A DNA stretch of 64,000 nt, taken from Falsiroseomonas ponticola (GTDB lineage Bacteria > Pseudomonadota > Alphaproteobacteria > Acetobacterales > Acetobacteraceae). The stretch is taken from the NCBI RefSeq assembly GCF_016805305.1, contig NZ_JAERQN010000006.1, positions 1 to 64,000 of the forward strand, written 5' to 3'. A program made the position numbers and the translations under genes. The notes under the pieces are model-generated. The model was not told the origin of the DNA, ran no database searches, and worked only from the letters and a program-made list of their open reading frames with translations. Shown one piece after another: positions 8,507 to 18,548 of this stretch (position 1 is the stretch's first letter; each line of letters begins with the position of its first letter).

Positions 8507-10513
8507 CTACCCCACCACCTCAATCGGCGCGGCATCGATGGCGGCCGGTCGGCCCGGGCGGGGGAAGCGCAGGCGCCAGACCAGGCCGTCCGCGCGCATC
8601 TCCTGCTCCGCCCGGCCGCGCAGATCATGCGCCACGCAGCGGTCGATCAGCCGGCCGCCGAAGCCGCGCCGCGCCGACTGGGCGACCGGCAGGGCGGCCG
8701 CCTCCTCCCATTCCAGCGTCACCAGGTCTTCCTCCGCCAGGCGCCACTGGATGGAAACGCGGCCGCTCGCGCCCGGGCGCAGCGCGCCGTGCTTGGCGGC
8801 ATTAGTCGCCATCTCATGCAGCACCAGCGCCATGGCCAGGGTCTGCTTGGCGGGCAGCGGGATGGACGGGCCCTGCCAGCGCACGATCTCCCCGAACGGG
8901 GCGAGGGTGGAGGCGATGAGGGCGGACAGCTCCACGGCGCCATCGGCGGATTCGAACAGCGCGTCCTGCGCGCGCGCCAGATGGTTCAGCCGGCCTGAAA
9001 AAGCCTGCTTGAACTGCTCCAGCGTCTCGCTCTGCGCCAGGGTCTGCGACGCCACCGCCTGGACCACCGCCAGCGCGTTCTTCACGCGGTGCCGCAGCTC
9101 CGCCGTCAGCAGCGCCTGCTGGCGTTCGGCATGCCGCCGCGCGCCGACATCGAGGAAGGCGGCGACCGCCATCCTCTCCCCGCCCGCGGCGGCGACGGCG
9201 GCGGCACTGACGGAGAGCGCGGTCTCGCTGCCATCGGCCCGCCGCAGCGGCAGCTCCAGCCCCTCCGTCGCCACGCCCTCCGCCACCGCGCGCCGCAGCG
9301 GCTCCGCCATCGGGTCGGAATCGGGACATTCGTTCGGGAGAGGCAGCAGGGCCTGGGCGCGGGCGTTGCGATAGGTCTCGCGGCCGGAGGGGATCTCCGC
9401 CAGCACCACCGCGACCGGCATCTGGTCCAGCACCGCGCGCAGCCGTGCTTCCTCCTGCCGCAGCTGCTCCTCCCGCAGCGCGACGGCATCCGCCATGGCG
9501 TTGAAGCCGGCGGCGAGGCGCCCGACCTCCCACCCCTGCGTCGCCTCGCTGCGCGCGCCGCGGTCGCCAGCGGTCCAGCGGCGCATCGTGTCCAGCAGCC
9601 GGTCCACCGGGTCGCGCAGCGCCAGCCGCCCGAAGACCCAGGCGGCGGCGAGGGCGGAAGCGAGGCCGGCCAGGATCATCAGCACCGCGCGGCGCGTCGC
9701 GCGGTCGATCTCCGCGAAGGCGGCGGCGGTGCCGTAGCCGGCGCTGACATAGAGGCCCTGCACCGGCGGCACCGCGGCCGGCAGGTAGGCCAGGATGCGA
9801 TGCGTGCCGTCCTGGCTCGTCACCTGGAGGACACCGGGCTCCGGCGCGTTCACCAGCTGCCGGAAGGCGTCGGGGATGCGGGTGGCGATGAAGCGCTCCG
9901 CCTGGGGGAAGCGGGCCACGATGACGCCGTCCCGGTCCGCGACGGTGACGGAGCCATCGGGCGGCAGCGCGCCCTCCACCACCAGGTTGGCCGACAGCCA
10001 GGCGGCATCGAAGCTGGCGATGGCGACGATGGCGGGCTGGCCGGCTTCCAGGATCGGCAGGGCGACGGGCAGGAAGGGTGGCCGGCCGCCCGTGGTGATG
10101 AGCTCGCCGACCTGGAACTGCCCGGTGGCGATGGCGGCGCGGAAATAGGGGCGCTGCGCGATGCTGGGGGGCGCGGCGGCGCCGATGGAGTTGCACAGCA
10201 TCTCGCCCGACGCATTGGCGATGCCGATGGAGCCGTAGCGTTCCATCCGGCCCGTCAGCGCGGCCAGCCCCTCCGAGCAGCCGGGGAAGCCGCCGTTGCG
10301 CAGATGCGCCTCCCCCACCGCGGCCAGCATGCTGCGCGCGCCTTCCAGCAGCCGGCCGAGTTCGGAGGCGGATTGCAGGGCGAAGCGCCGGGCCTCCTGC
10401 TCCACCCCCGCGATGCGGGCCTGCCGGAGCGCGACCTCGTGCCAGGCCTGGATCGCCAGAGCGGGCAGGACGGCGGCGGCGCAGAGCGCAATGATGCGCG
10501 ACGACAAGCGCAT
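8507..10513 (-). CDS. HWE/HisKA_2-type sensor histidine kinase with periplasmic sensor domain
   Basis: A 668-residue membrane kinase. Order: N-terminal membrane helix (about 5-25), a double-Cache-like extracytoplasmic domain (about 35-280), a second helix (about 282-302), HAMP (about 303-355), a PAS domain (about 360-460), then the kinase core. The phosphoacceptor is His475 in ELRHRVKNALAVVQAV, the form typical of HWE/HisKA_2 kinases, and the N-box reads LHEMATNAAKHGAL. Such kinases often act in general stress or light responses in alphaproteobacteria. No response regulator is adjacent, so its partner is elsewhere. It is probably monocistronic. Confidence 0.9.
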   Translation of the reverse strand: MRLSSRIIALCAAAVLPALAIQAWHEVALRQARIAGVEQEARRFALQSASELGRLLEGARSMLAAVGEAHLRNGGFPGCSEGLAALTGRMERYGSIGIANASGEMLCNSIGAAAPPSIAQRPYFRAAIATGQFQVGELITTGGRPPFLPVALPILEAGQPAIVAIASFDAAWLSANLVVEGALPPDGSVTVADRDGVIVARFPQAERFIATRIPDAFRQLVNAPEPGVLQVTSQDGTHRILAYLPAAVPPVQGLYVSAGYGTAAAFAEIDRATRRAVLMILAGLASALAAAWVFGRLALRDPVDRLLDTMRRWTAGDRGARSEATQGWEVGRLAAGFNAMADAVALREEQLRQEEARLRAVLDQMPVAVVLAEIPSGRETYRNARAQALLPLPNECPDSDPMAEPLRRAVAEGVATEGLELPLRRADGSETALSVSAAAVAAAGGERMAVAAFLDVGARRHAERQQALLTAELRHRVKNALAVVQAVASQTLAQSETLEQFKQAFSGRLNHLARAQDALFESADGAVELSALIASTLAPFGEIVRWQGPSIPLPAKQTLAMALVLHEMATNAAKHGALRPGASGRVSIQWRLAEEDLVTLEWEEAAALPVAQSARRGFGGRLIDRCVAHDLRGRAEQEMRADGLVWRLRFPRPGRPAAIDAAPIEVVG

Positions 10514-10605
10514 GCGGCGCCGGCTCTCCCCAGGGCGCGAGTCGCTCGCGCCGTTGGCGATACTCTCCCATGGCGAACCAGCGCCGTTGCGTCACAAGCG
10601 CGTGG

Positions 10606-10663
10606 CCCCGGGCCGCGAAGGGCCCGGGGGATTTTCAACTCCTGGCTGTATTTTCAAGCCAGG
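10606..10663 (-). terminator. double-hairpin terminator after the YflT-like gene
   Basis: Reading the minus strand past the stop at 10676 there is first a 7-bp hairpin (10657-10663 with 10641-10647), then a 9-bp GC-only stem (10621-10629 with 10606-10614) preceded by an A-rich stretch. A T-run follows on the plus-strand side, but no plus gene ends here, so its main use is probably to end the minus-strand stress-protein transcript. Confidence 0.5.
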
Positions 10664-10675
10664 ATCGCGACAGCC

Positions 10676-11359
10676 TCAGGCGACGTCGCCGCGGCGGTCA
10701 CGCAGCGGGTCATTCGCGCCCGGCAGCGTATCCGCCATGCGCGTGCCGCTGGGATGCACCACGCCAGCGGTGCTGCCGGTGGTGGCGGCGCCCAGCATCG
10801 GGTCCGCCGGCACGCCGCCGGCCCAGCCGCCGTCGCGCCACTCCGCCTCACGCCGTTGCATGTCCACGGGGTTGCGCGCTTCCAGGATGCGCTCGGCCTC
10901 CGCCGCGCGGGTGTCGTCGGTGCGGACGACGACCAGGTGGCCGCCGCGGCGCACGCCCTCGCTGTAGGACGCCGCCGTGTCTTCCGGCAGGCCGGAGGAG
11001 GTGAGCGCGCCGAGCAGCCCGCCCGCGGCGGCGCCGACGCCGGCGCCGGTCAGCGCGGCGATCAGCCAGCCCGCCGCCACCACCGGGCCGATGCCCGGGA
11101 TGGCGATGGCGCCGAGCCCGGCCAGCAGGCCGGCGCCGCCGCCGACCACCGTGCCGAGGGTGGCGCCGGTGCCGGCGCCGCTGCCTTCGGAGCCCCTGAC
11201 GGAATCGCCACCGGCCACGGAATCATTGGCGGCATCGGCATCCTGGTTGCCCATGTAGGTGACGTCGTCATGGGCGAAGCCGGCTTCCTCCAGGTCCCGC
11301 ACCGCGGCATGGGCGGTCATGGAGGTATCGAACATCCGGGCGATCGTACGCGAAGCCAT
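10676..11359 (-). CDS. YflT-domain general stress protein with glycine-zipper membrane region
   Basis: A 227-residue protein. The N-terminus (MASRTIARMFDTSMTAHAAV...DLEEAGF) matches the general-stress 17M/YflT domain fold, and residues about 65-115 are a long Gly/Ala-rich hydrophobic stretch of the glycine-zipper type that can insert in or associate with membranes. The C-terminus is hydrophilic. A strong ribosome binding site (AAGGAGAT) sits before ATG 11359. It follows the PepSY-like gene by 41 bases on the same strand, so the two may form an envelope-stress operon. Confidence 0.8.
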   Translation of the reverse strand: MASRTIARMFDTSMTAHAAVRDLEEAGFAHDDVTYMGNQDADAANDSVAGGDSVRGSEGSGAGTGATLGTVVGGGAGLLAGLGAIAIPGIGPVVAAGWLIAALTGAGVGAAAGGLLGALTSSGLPEDTAASYSEGVRRGGHLVVVRTDDTRAAEAERILEARNPVDMQRREAEWRDGGWAGGVPADPMLGAATTGSTAGVVHPSGTRMADTLPGANDPLRDRRGDVA

Positions 11360-11400
11360 GGTCGTATCTCCTTGAAATTGGCTGGTCGAAGTGGCGCGGC

Positions 11401-12201
11401 CTACTGGGCGACGACGTTGCCCTGGTAGTCCAGCGCCACGCCGGTCTGCTGGCCGTTGCGCATGGCGCGGCCGCGCCAGATGCCCTGCTCGTCCAGGCGC
11501 AGCTCCTGCACATCGGTGAAGCCGGCATCGCCGATGCGGGCGCGCGCCTGGCCTTCCGTGAAGGAATTGGCGCCGGCGACGGGGGCCGCGGCGGTGCGGG
11601 GTTCCGTGTGCTGGGTGGTGGCGGCCGGCGGGTTGGTGCTGGCGCCGCCGCCCTGCGTGGCCGCGCCGGGCGTGGTCGCGCCGGTGCCGGTGGTGCCGGG
11701 GGTGGCGGGGTCCGCCGGCCGGGCCGGGGTGCTGCCGGGCGGATCGGCCTGCGCCCGCACCGCGGGTGCGGCGCCCGGCGTCATGCCCGGCGCGGTGCCG
11801 CCCGGCACGCCCGTGCCCTGCGCCGTCACGCCCGGGCGGGGGGAGGACGGATCGGCCGGGGAGGTGCTGCCCGGCAGCGCGCCGCCCGCCTGGGACTGCA
11901 CGGCGCGATCGACCTCGGTATTCGTGGCGCCCATGCCGGGGGCCTGGTTGGCGCGGCTGCCGGGGGGCATCGGGCTCGGGTTCACCTGCTGGGCGGTCGT
12001 GCCCTGGCCGGCGCTGCCCGGATTGCCGGGGTTCATGCCCGGCGCCTCGCCCGCGCGGCTGCCCTGGGGCATGGAGGACGGGTTGCCGCGCTGCGGCGTG
12101 TCCGGCGTCTGCGGCGTGACGGATTGGGCGAGCGCCCCGGCCGCGGCGAAGCCGAGCGACGCCGCGACCGCGCCCGCGATGATGGTCTGCCTGTTGCGCA
12201 T
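11401..12201 (-). CDS. secreted Pro/Gly-rich protein with C-terminal PepSY-like domain
   Basis: A 266-residue protein with a clear signal peptide (MRNRQTIIAGAVAASLGFAA, cleavage after ALA). A long low-complexity region follows, with two copies of a NPSxMPxGSRAxxAPGM unit. The last 55 residues (FTEGQARARIGDAGFTDVQ...) look like a PepSY-type domain, a fold used in periplasmic inhibition or binding. The start at 12201 is set by GGAGGAGGA 9 bases upstream; the reading frame stays open to 12285, but that part lacks a ribosome binding site. The function is not known. Confidence 0.75.
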   Translation of the reverse strand: MRNRQTIIAGAVAASLGFAAAGALAQSVTPQTPDTPQRGNPSSMPQGSRAGEAPGMNPGNPGSAGQGTTAQQVNPSPMPPGSRANQAPGMGATNTEVDRAVQSQAGGALPGSTSPADPSSPRPGVTAQGTGVPGGTAPGMTPGAAPAVRAQADPPGSTPARPADPATPGTTGTGATTPGAATQGGGASTNPPAATTQHTEPRTAAAPVAGANSFTEGQARARIGDAGFTDVQELRLDEQGIWRGRAMRNGQQTGVALDYQGNVVAQ

Positions 12202-12322
12202 GATCTGGTTCCTCCTCCGGCGCGCAATGCGCCCTGTGGGGGAACAACGAAGCCGCACCGGGAATGTTCGTCGCGCTAGCGGCACGAGGCCGCACAGCGC
12301 CGCGAGCGGAAGGAAGTCCCGG

Positions 12323-12796
12323 TCAGTCCGGGATGCCGTCCCGGATCAGCGCGGCATTGGCGTAGCGGCCATCCTGCGTCACCTCCCGCCCCAGCCAGGC
12401 GGGCAGCGGCGGGTCGGCATCGGCCGATTCCATCTCCACCTCCGCCAGCACCAGCCCGGCCAGGGAAGCCGGCGCCTCGAACACATCGACGGTCCAGAGG
12501 TGGCCGGCATGGGGGACGGACCAGCGCGCCTTGGCCAGCGGCGGCGTGGTGCAGAGCGCCAGCATCGCCTCCGCATCCTCCGGCGGGATCGGGTATTCGA
12601 ATTCGGCGCGGACCAGCCCGCCCGGGCCCTTCACGGTCAGGAAGGCCGCCGGGCCGGCGCGGCGGATGCGGATGGTGGCGCCGCCGGCGCCGGGGGCGGA
12701 GAGGTAGCCCTGGCGGATCGGCACGGCCGGGCCCTCGGCCGCCGCGCGCCATCCATCCCCCGCCACCAGGAACTTCCGCTCGATCTCGATGCCCAT
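12323..12796 (-). CDS. CYTH domain (triphosphate tunnel metalloenzyme) protein
   Basis: CYTH proteins hydrolyse triphosphates, with CyaB-type adenylate cyclases and thiamine triphosphatases as relatives. The N-terminus [11 protein letters not shown] carries the defining ExExK motif. The TIRIRR, FLTVKG and LAEVEME strands supply the basic and acidic residues that line the tunnel. Length (157 residues) fits the bacterial single-domain family. The ATG at 12796 places ExExK at residues 4-8 as usual. It is divergent from uvrB with 64 bases between, which must hold both promoters. Confidence 0.88.
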   Translation of the reverse strand: MGIEIERKFLVAGDGWRAAAEGPAVPIRQGYLSAPGAGGATIRIRRAGPAAFLTVKGPGGLVRAEFEYPIPPEDAEAMLALCTTPPLAKARWSVPHAGHLWTVDVFEAPASLAGLVLAEVEMESADADPPLPAWLGREVTQDGRYANAALIRDGIPD

Positions 12797-12860
12797 CGGC
12801 TCTCCCGGCGCGGGGAAAAGGCTACCGGAAGCCCGTGCCTGCGCCCACATTAGGGGGGCC

Positions 12861-15074
<2,214 letters not shown>

Positions 15075-15209
15075 AGCACGCCCCGCGATCCGTTCCGGTC
15101 GCCAAGCCGTGATGGGTCATGGCGCTGAAAAGGCAGCGGCTGCCCTACCGGCGCCGCAACCCGGCGCTGTATTGCACGTCACCCCGCTCACCACATGGGA
15201 GATGTGACG

Positions 15210-15440
15210 ATGCAGTCCACCACGCTCCGCCGCGCCGCGCGGCTCGCGCTTGCCCTCGCGCTCATCCTGCCGATGGCCGCCTGCTCCGGCATGAACCGCA
15301 CGCAGCAGCGGGCCCTCTCCGGCGGCGCGATCGGCGCGGCGGGCGGCGCGGCCGTGGGCGCGCTGACCGGCGGCTCCGCCATCACCGGCGCGCTGATCGG
15401 CGGCGCCGGCGGCGCGGCCGTGGGCGCGCTGACGCGCTGA
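15210..15440 (+). CDS. small glycine-zipper lipoprotein
   Basis: A 76-residue protein. Its lipoprotein signal peptide ends LPMAAC (lipobox), and the mature part is almost entirely a double glycine zipper (GGAIGAAGGAAVGALTGG repeated). Such proteins are osmotic or envelope stress lipoproteins of the OsmB/YMGG type. ATG 15210 is preferred over ATG 15195 because GGGAGA lies 8 bases before it. It stands alone between uvrB and the binding-protein gene. Confidence 0.8.
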   Translation: MQSTTLRRAARLALALALILPMAACSGMNRTQQRALSGGAIGAAGGAAVGALTGGSAITGALIGGAGGAAVGALTR

Positions 15441-15545
15441 GCCTGCCGCTCCGCGCATCACGGCGATGCGCGGGCGGCCTCGGCTTGCGCCATCCCGCGG
15501 GATGGCTACCCTCGGGGCGCAGGAGGCCCCGGGGGAACAACAGCG

Positions 15546-16505
15546 ATGCGTCGTCGCCTTGTCCTGGCGGCCTTGTCCGGGGCGCTTGGCGCGCCTGCCG
15601 TGGCGCGCGCGCAGGCCTTTCCCCGCATCACCATCGGCATGTCGGGCTGGCCCGGCTTCGCGCCGCTGACGCTGGCCGACCAGGCCGGCCTCTTCCTGGC
15701 CCAGGGGCTGGAGGTGGAGACGCGCTTCGTGCCGCAGCGCGAACGCGCCGCCGCCCTGGCCGCGGGCAGCCTGCATGGCGTGGTCACCACGCTCGACACG
15801 CTGCTGGGCTGGGCGGCGACCATGCCCCTGCAGCAGGTGCTGGTGCTGGACCGGTCGCGCGGCAGCGACGGCATCGCGGCGCGGCCCGCCATCCAGGGCT
15901 GGGGCGACCTGCGCGGCAAGCGGGTGGCGGTGGACCGGCCTGGCAGCACCTCCTTCTTCGTGCTGGCCAGCATGGCGCGCGAACAGGGGCTGCCGCTCGA
16001 TTCGCTGCTGCTCGACACGCGCAACCCCCGCCTGGCCGCGCAGGCGCTGGCGGAGGGGGAGGTGGATGCCGCCGTCTCGACGGAGCCCTATCTCAGCCAG
16101 CTGCGGGATCTGGGGCCCGCCCGCGCGCGGATCGTGGCGACGACGCTGGACCATCCCTGCGTCATCGACACCCTCGCCTTCCCCCCTGCCTTCATCGAAC
16201 GCAACCCGGAGGCGGTGCAGCGCATCCTGCGCGCCTGGTTCGCCGCCATCGCCATGATGGAGCGGGAGCCCGACCGCGCGCATGAGATCATGGGCCAGCG
16301 CACCCGGCAGACCGCCGCCGAATTCGCCCGCAGCGCCCGGCACTTCGACTGGCTGGACCTGCCGCGCAACCGCGCCTTCGTGGCGACGGAGCTGCGCCCG
16401 CTGGCCGAACGCTCCCTTGCCGTGCTGCGGGATGCCGGGGTGCTGCGGGCGGCGATCGACCTCGACGCGCTGCTGAACGACCGCTTCCTGCGCGGGCTGG
16501 GCTGA
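15546..16505 (+). CDS. NitT/TauT-type ABC transporter substrate-binding protein
   Basis: A periplasmic binding protein of the NrtA/SsuA/Thi5-like family, which carries nitrate, sulfonates or pyrimidines to ABC importers. A signal peptide ends near residue 23 (ARAQA). The domain begins ITIGMSGWPGFAPLTLADQAGLF and continues with DLRGKRVAVDRPGSTSFFVL, typical of the family. At 319 residues it is of normal length. No permease or ATPase gene is beside it, so it is an orphan binding protein here, and the ligand cannot be read from sequence. Confidence 0.83.
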   Translation: MRRRLVLAALSGALGAPAVARAQAFPRITIGMSGWPGFAPLTLADQAGLFLAQGLEVETRFVPQRERAAALAAGSLHGVVTTLDTLLGWAATMPLQQVLVLDRSRGSDGIAARPAIQGWGDLRGKRVAVDRPGSTSFFVLASMAREQGLPLDSLLLDTRNPRLAAQALAEGEVDAAVSTEPYLSQLRDLGPARARIVATTLDHPCVIDTLAFPPAFIERNPEAVQRILRAWFAAIAMMEREPDRAHEIMGQRTRQTAAEFARSARHFDWLDLPRNRAFVATELRPLAERSLAVLRDAGVLRAAIDLDALLNDRFLRGLG

Positions 16506-16508
16506 GCG

Positions 16509-16940
16509 TCAGCGCAGCCCCACGCCGCATTCCGACAGCAGCGCGGCGGGGTTGCCGCGCGCGGTATTGGCCACGCGGGCGACGCGGGCGGAATCCTCCG
16601 CGGGCAGGCTGCGCACCAGGCAGGTGCCCAGCACCGTCATGTCCAGCGTCAGGCCGCATTGGCGGGCGGCGCCGGCCACGCGGGTGCAGAAGGCCCGCTT
16701 CTGCTCCGGCGTCTGCTGGCCGAAGACGCCCTGCAGGGCGGAAAGGGTGGCGGGCGCATGGCCGCCGGCGCTGCCGCCCTGCGTACCCCCGCCCCCGCCC
16801 AGCGCGCCGCCGAGCGCGCCCCCCAGGCCGCCCCCCTGGCTGCCCCCCTGGCTGCCACCAAGATTCGGCAGGCTGAGCCCCTGCGCCAGGGCGGGACCCG
16901 CCATCGCCATGCCGGCCAGCACCACCAGAACCTTGCGCAT
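16509..16940 (-). CDS. secreted glycine-rich hypothetical protein
   Basis: A 143-residue protein with a signal peptide (cleavage after ALAQG-type site near residue 20). A Gly/Gln/Ser low-complexity stretch follows (residues about 28-62), and then a C-terminal domain of about 80 residues with four cysteines (RAFCTR, RQCGL, GTCLV, SECGV) that could form two disulfides. I do not recognise the family. It is convergent with the binding-protein gene, with three bases between their stops. Confidence 0.65.
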   Translation of the reverse strand: MRKVLVVLAGMAMAGPALAQGLSLPNLGGSQGGSQGGGLGGALGGALGGGGGTQGGSAGGHAPATLSALQGVFGQQTPEQKRAFCTRVAGAARQCGLTLDMTVLGTCLVRSLPAEDSARVARVANTARGNPAALLSECGVGLR

Positions 16941-17036
16941 CCCGCCTTCCCCCCAAGCTAGCCCCAGCCTTCGGCGCCTTGATGCGCCGGGTCAAGATTG
17001 GCCATCGGCCCCGGCGCGGGCTATCAGCGAGGTTCC

Positions 17037-17825
17037 ATGCTCCTCTCCGACTTCATCCCGCGGTCCATCCCGCGCACCGCCTTCGTGACCGGGGGGGCGA
17101 AGCGGCTGGGCCAGGCGACGGCGCTTGCCCTGGCGGAAGCGGGCTTCGACATCGCCATCCACTACGCGACCTCCGCGGCCGAGGCGGCGGAGACGGTGGC
17201 ACGCATCCAGGCCACGGGCCGCCGCGCCATCGCGCTGCAGGCGGATCTCGCGGTGGAAGCCCAGGTCACCGGGCTGATCCCGGCGGCGCAGGCCGCGCTC
17301 GGCCCGGTCGGCGTGCTGGTGAACAACGCCTCCACCTTCGAGCGCGACGAATGGGACGACGCGACGCGGGAGAGCTGGGACCGGCACCTGGAGCCCAATC
17401 TCCGCGCCCCCTTCGTGCTGGCCCAGGCCGTGGCGAAGCGGCTTCCCGCGGGGGCGGAAGGCGTTGTGGTGAACCTGCTGGACCAGCGCGTCTGGTCGCT
17501 GACGCCGCATTTCGTCTCCTACACCGTCTCCAAGGCCGCGCTCTGGACGCTGACGCAGACGCTGGCGCTGGCGCTGGCGCCGCGCATCCGGGTGAACGGG
17601 GTGGGGCCGGGCCCGGCCATGCCGTCGCCGCGCCAGAGCCAGGCACAGTTCGACCGGCAATGCGCCTCCGTGCCCCTGAAGCACGGGACGAGTGCCGAGG
17701 AGGTGGCGCGCGCGGTGCTCGCCATCCTGGCCCTGCCGGCCATGACGGGGCAGATGATCGCCCTGGATGGCGGGCAGCATTTGCAATGGGCGCCGGCAGC
17801 CGGCGCCGCGGAGATCGCCGAATGA
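17037..17825 (+). CDS. SDR family oxidoreductase, probable FolM/pteridine-reductase-like
   Basis: A 262-residue short-chain dehydrogenase. The cofactor motif is TGGAKRLGQ, the TGX3RXG form used by pteridine reductases (PTR1, FolM) rather than the usual TGxxxGxG, with an Arg that selects NADPH. NNAS and SYTVSKAAL (catalytic Tyr and Lys) follow. The stop overlaps folB by four bases. With folB next in line, a role in reducing dihydropterin or dihydrofolate is a reasonable inference. ATG 17037 is chosen; the frame is open from 16998 but that part is not SDR-like. Confidence 0.82.
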   Translation: MLLSDFIPRSIPRTAFVTGGAKRLGQATALALAEAGFDIAIHYATSAAEAAETVARIQATGRRAIALQADLAVEAQVTGLIPAAQAALGPVGVLVNNASTFERDEWDDATRESWDRHLEPNLRAPFVLAQAVAKRLPAGAEGVVVNLLDQRVWSLTPHFVSYTVSKAALWTLTQTLALALAPRIRVNGVGPGPAMPSPRQSQAQFDRQCASVPLKHGTSAEEVARAVLAILALPAMTGQMIALDGGQHLQWAPAAGAAEIAE

Positions 17826-18217
17826 TCTATGCGCCCCAGGCGGAAACAGGCCGCCGGGTGGTCTTCGTGCGCGGGCTGGAGCTGATGGCACGCCTCGGCA
17901 TCCACCCGCATGAGAAGGCGGGTCCCCAGCGGATCGTGCTGGGGGTGGAGCTGGTGGTGCAGGACGATGCCGCGCCCGCGGCGGTCGGCCCCGATGATTT
18001 CCGCCGGGTGGTGGACTACGCCCGCCTGGTGGAAACGGCGCGGGAGGTGGTGGCCGCGGGCCATGTGCTGCTGGTGGAGACGCTCGCGGAGCGCGTGGCG
18101 CTGGCGGCGCTGGCCGATGCGCGGGTGGAGCGGGCACGCGTCACGGTGGAGAAGCCGGACGCCTTTCCCGATGTCGCCTCGGTCGGGGTGGTGGTGGAGC
18201 GTGTGCGCGGGGGCTGA
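17822..18217 (+). CDS. folB: dihydroneopterin aldolase
   Basis: FolB converts 7,8-dihydroneopterin to 6-hydroxymethyl-dihydropterin in folate synthesis. The 131-residue protein has the family core VFVRGLELMARLGIHPHEK, in which the Glu and the GIHPHE loop bind the pterin, then RRVVDYARLVE and LLVETLAERVA, and ends VTVEKPDAFP with the conserved catalytic Lys. ATG 17822 lies within the end of the SDR gene (ATGA overlap), so the two are co-translated. Confidence 0.92.
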   Translation: MIYAPQAETGRRVVFVRGLELMARLGIHPHEKAGPQRIVLGVELVVQDDAAPAAVGPDDFRRVVDYARLVETAREVVAAGHVLLVETLAERVALAALADARVERARVTVEKPDAFPDVASVGVVVERVRGG

Positions 18218-18548
18218 TCCGATCTTTGCTGCCTGCGCAAGGGTTTGGCGCATGACTTTTCCACTGCGCTCACGACCGCGCGAGTCCCGTTTTTTATGTC
18301 AATGGAGAAGATGGGCTTGACGCCGCCGACAAGAGTTGTGCAGTCCTTAAAATACAGTAAATCAATGGCTTAACAAAACCGCCCAAAAACTGGGCAAAGC
18401 TATGTGACTGGCGGATGACGGCCATTTCCGCCCCTCCCGGCACCAGTCACCCACAGAGTTTTCCACAGCTTCGGTGGACAACGTCATCCCCCCTTAAGGG
18501 ACGTCTCACCCGTCGCCCCGACGCCCGACAGACCCCACCTGACCCGCC
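18218..18548. other. AT-richer intergenic region before uvrC with candidate structured RNA or leader
   Basis: These 331 bases are the longest clearly lower-GC non-coding stretch outside the island. They hold an A/T-rich patch (18345-18378), a small hairpin GCCCA/TGGGC (18391-18405 region), and a larger fold in which GTGACTGG (18404-18411) pairs with CCAGTCAC (18443-18450) around an inner GGCGGA/TCCGCC stem (18410-18415 with 18427-18432). A TTGACG at 18317 could be a -35 box, but no -10 box lies at the right distance. Two TTTTCCAC sequences resemble DnaA boxes. The region most likely holds the uvrC promoter and leader. Confidence 0.45.

Noticed and set aside
18257..18467. Replication origin suggested by two TTTTCCAC sequences and an AT-rich patch
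   Set aside because: Only two imperfect DnaA-like boxes are seen with no regular spacing, and none of the usual origin neighbours (hemE, dnaA, parAB) is present. A GC-skew plot of the whole chromosome would settle it.
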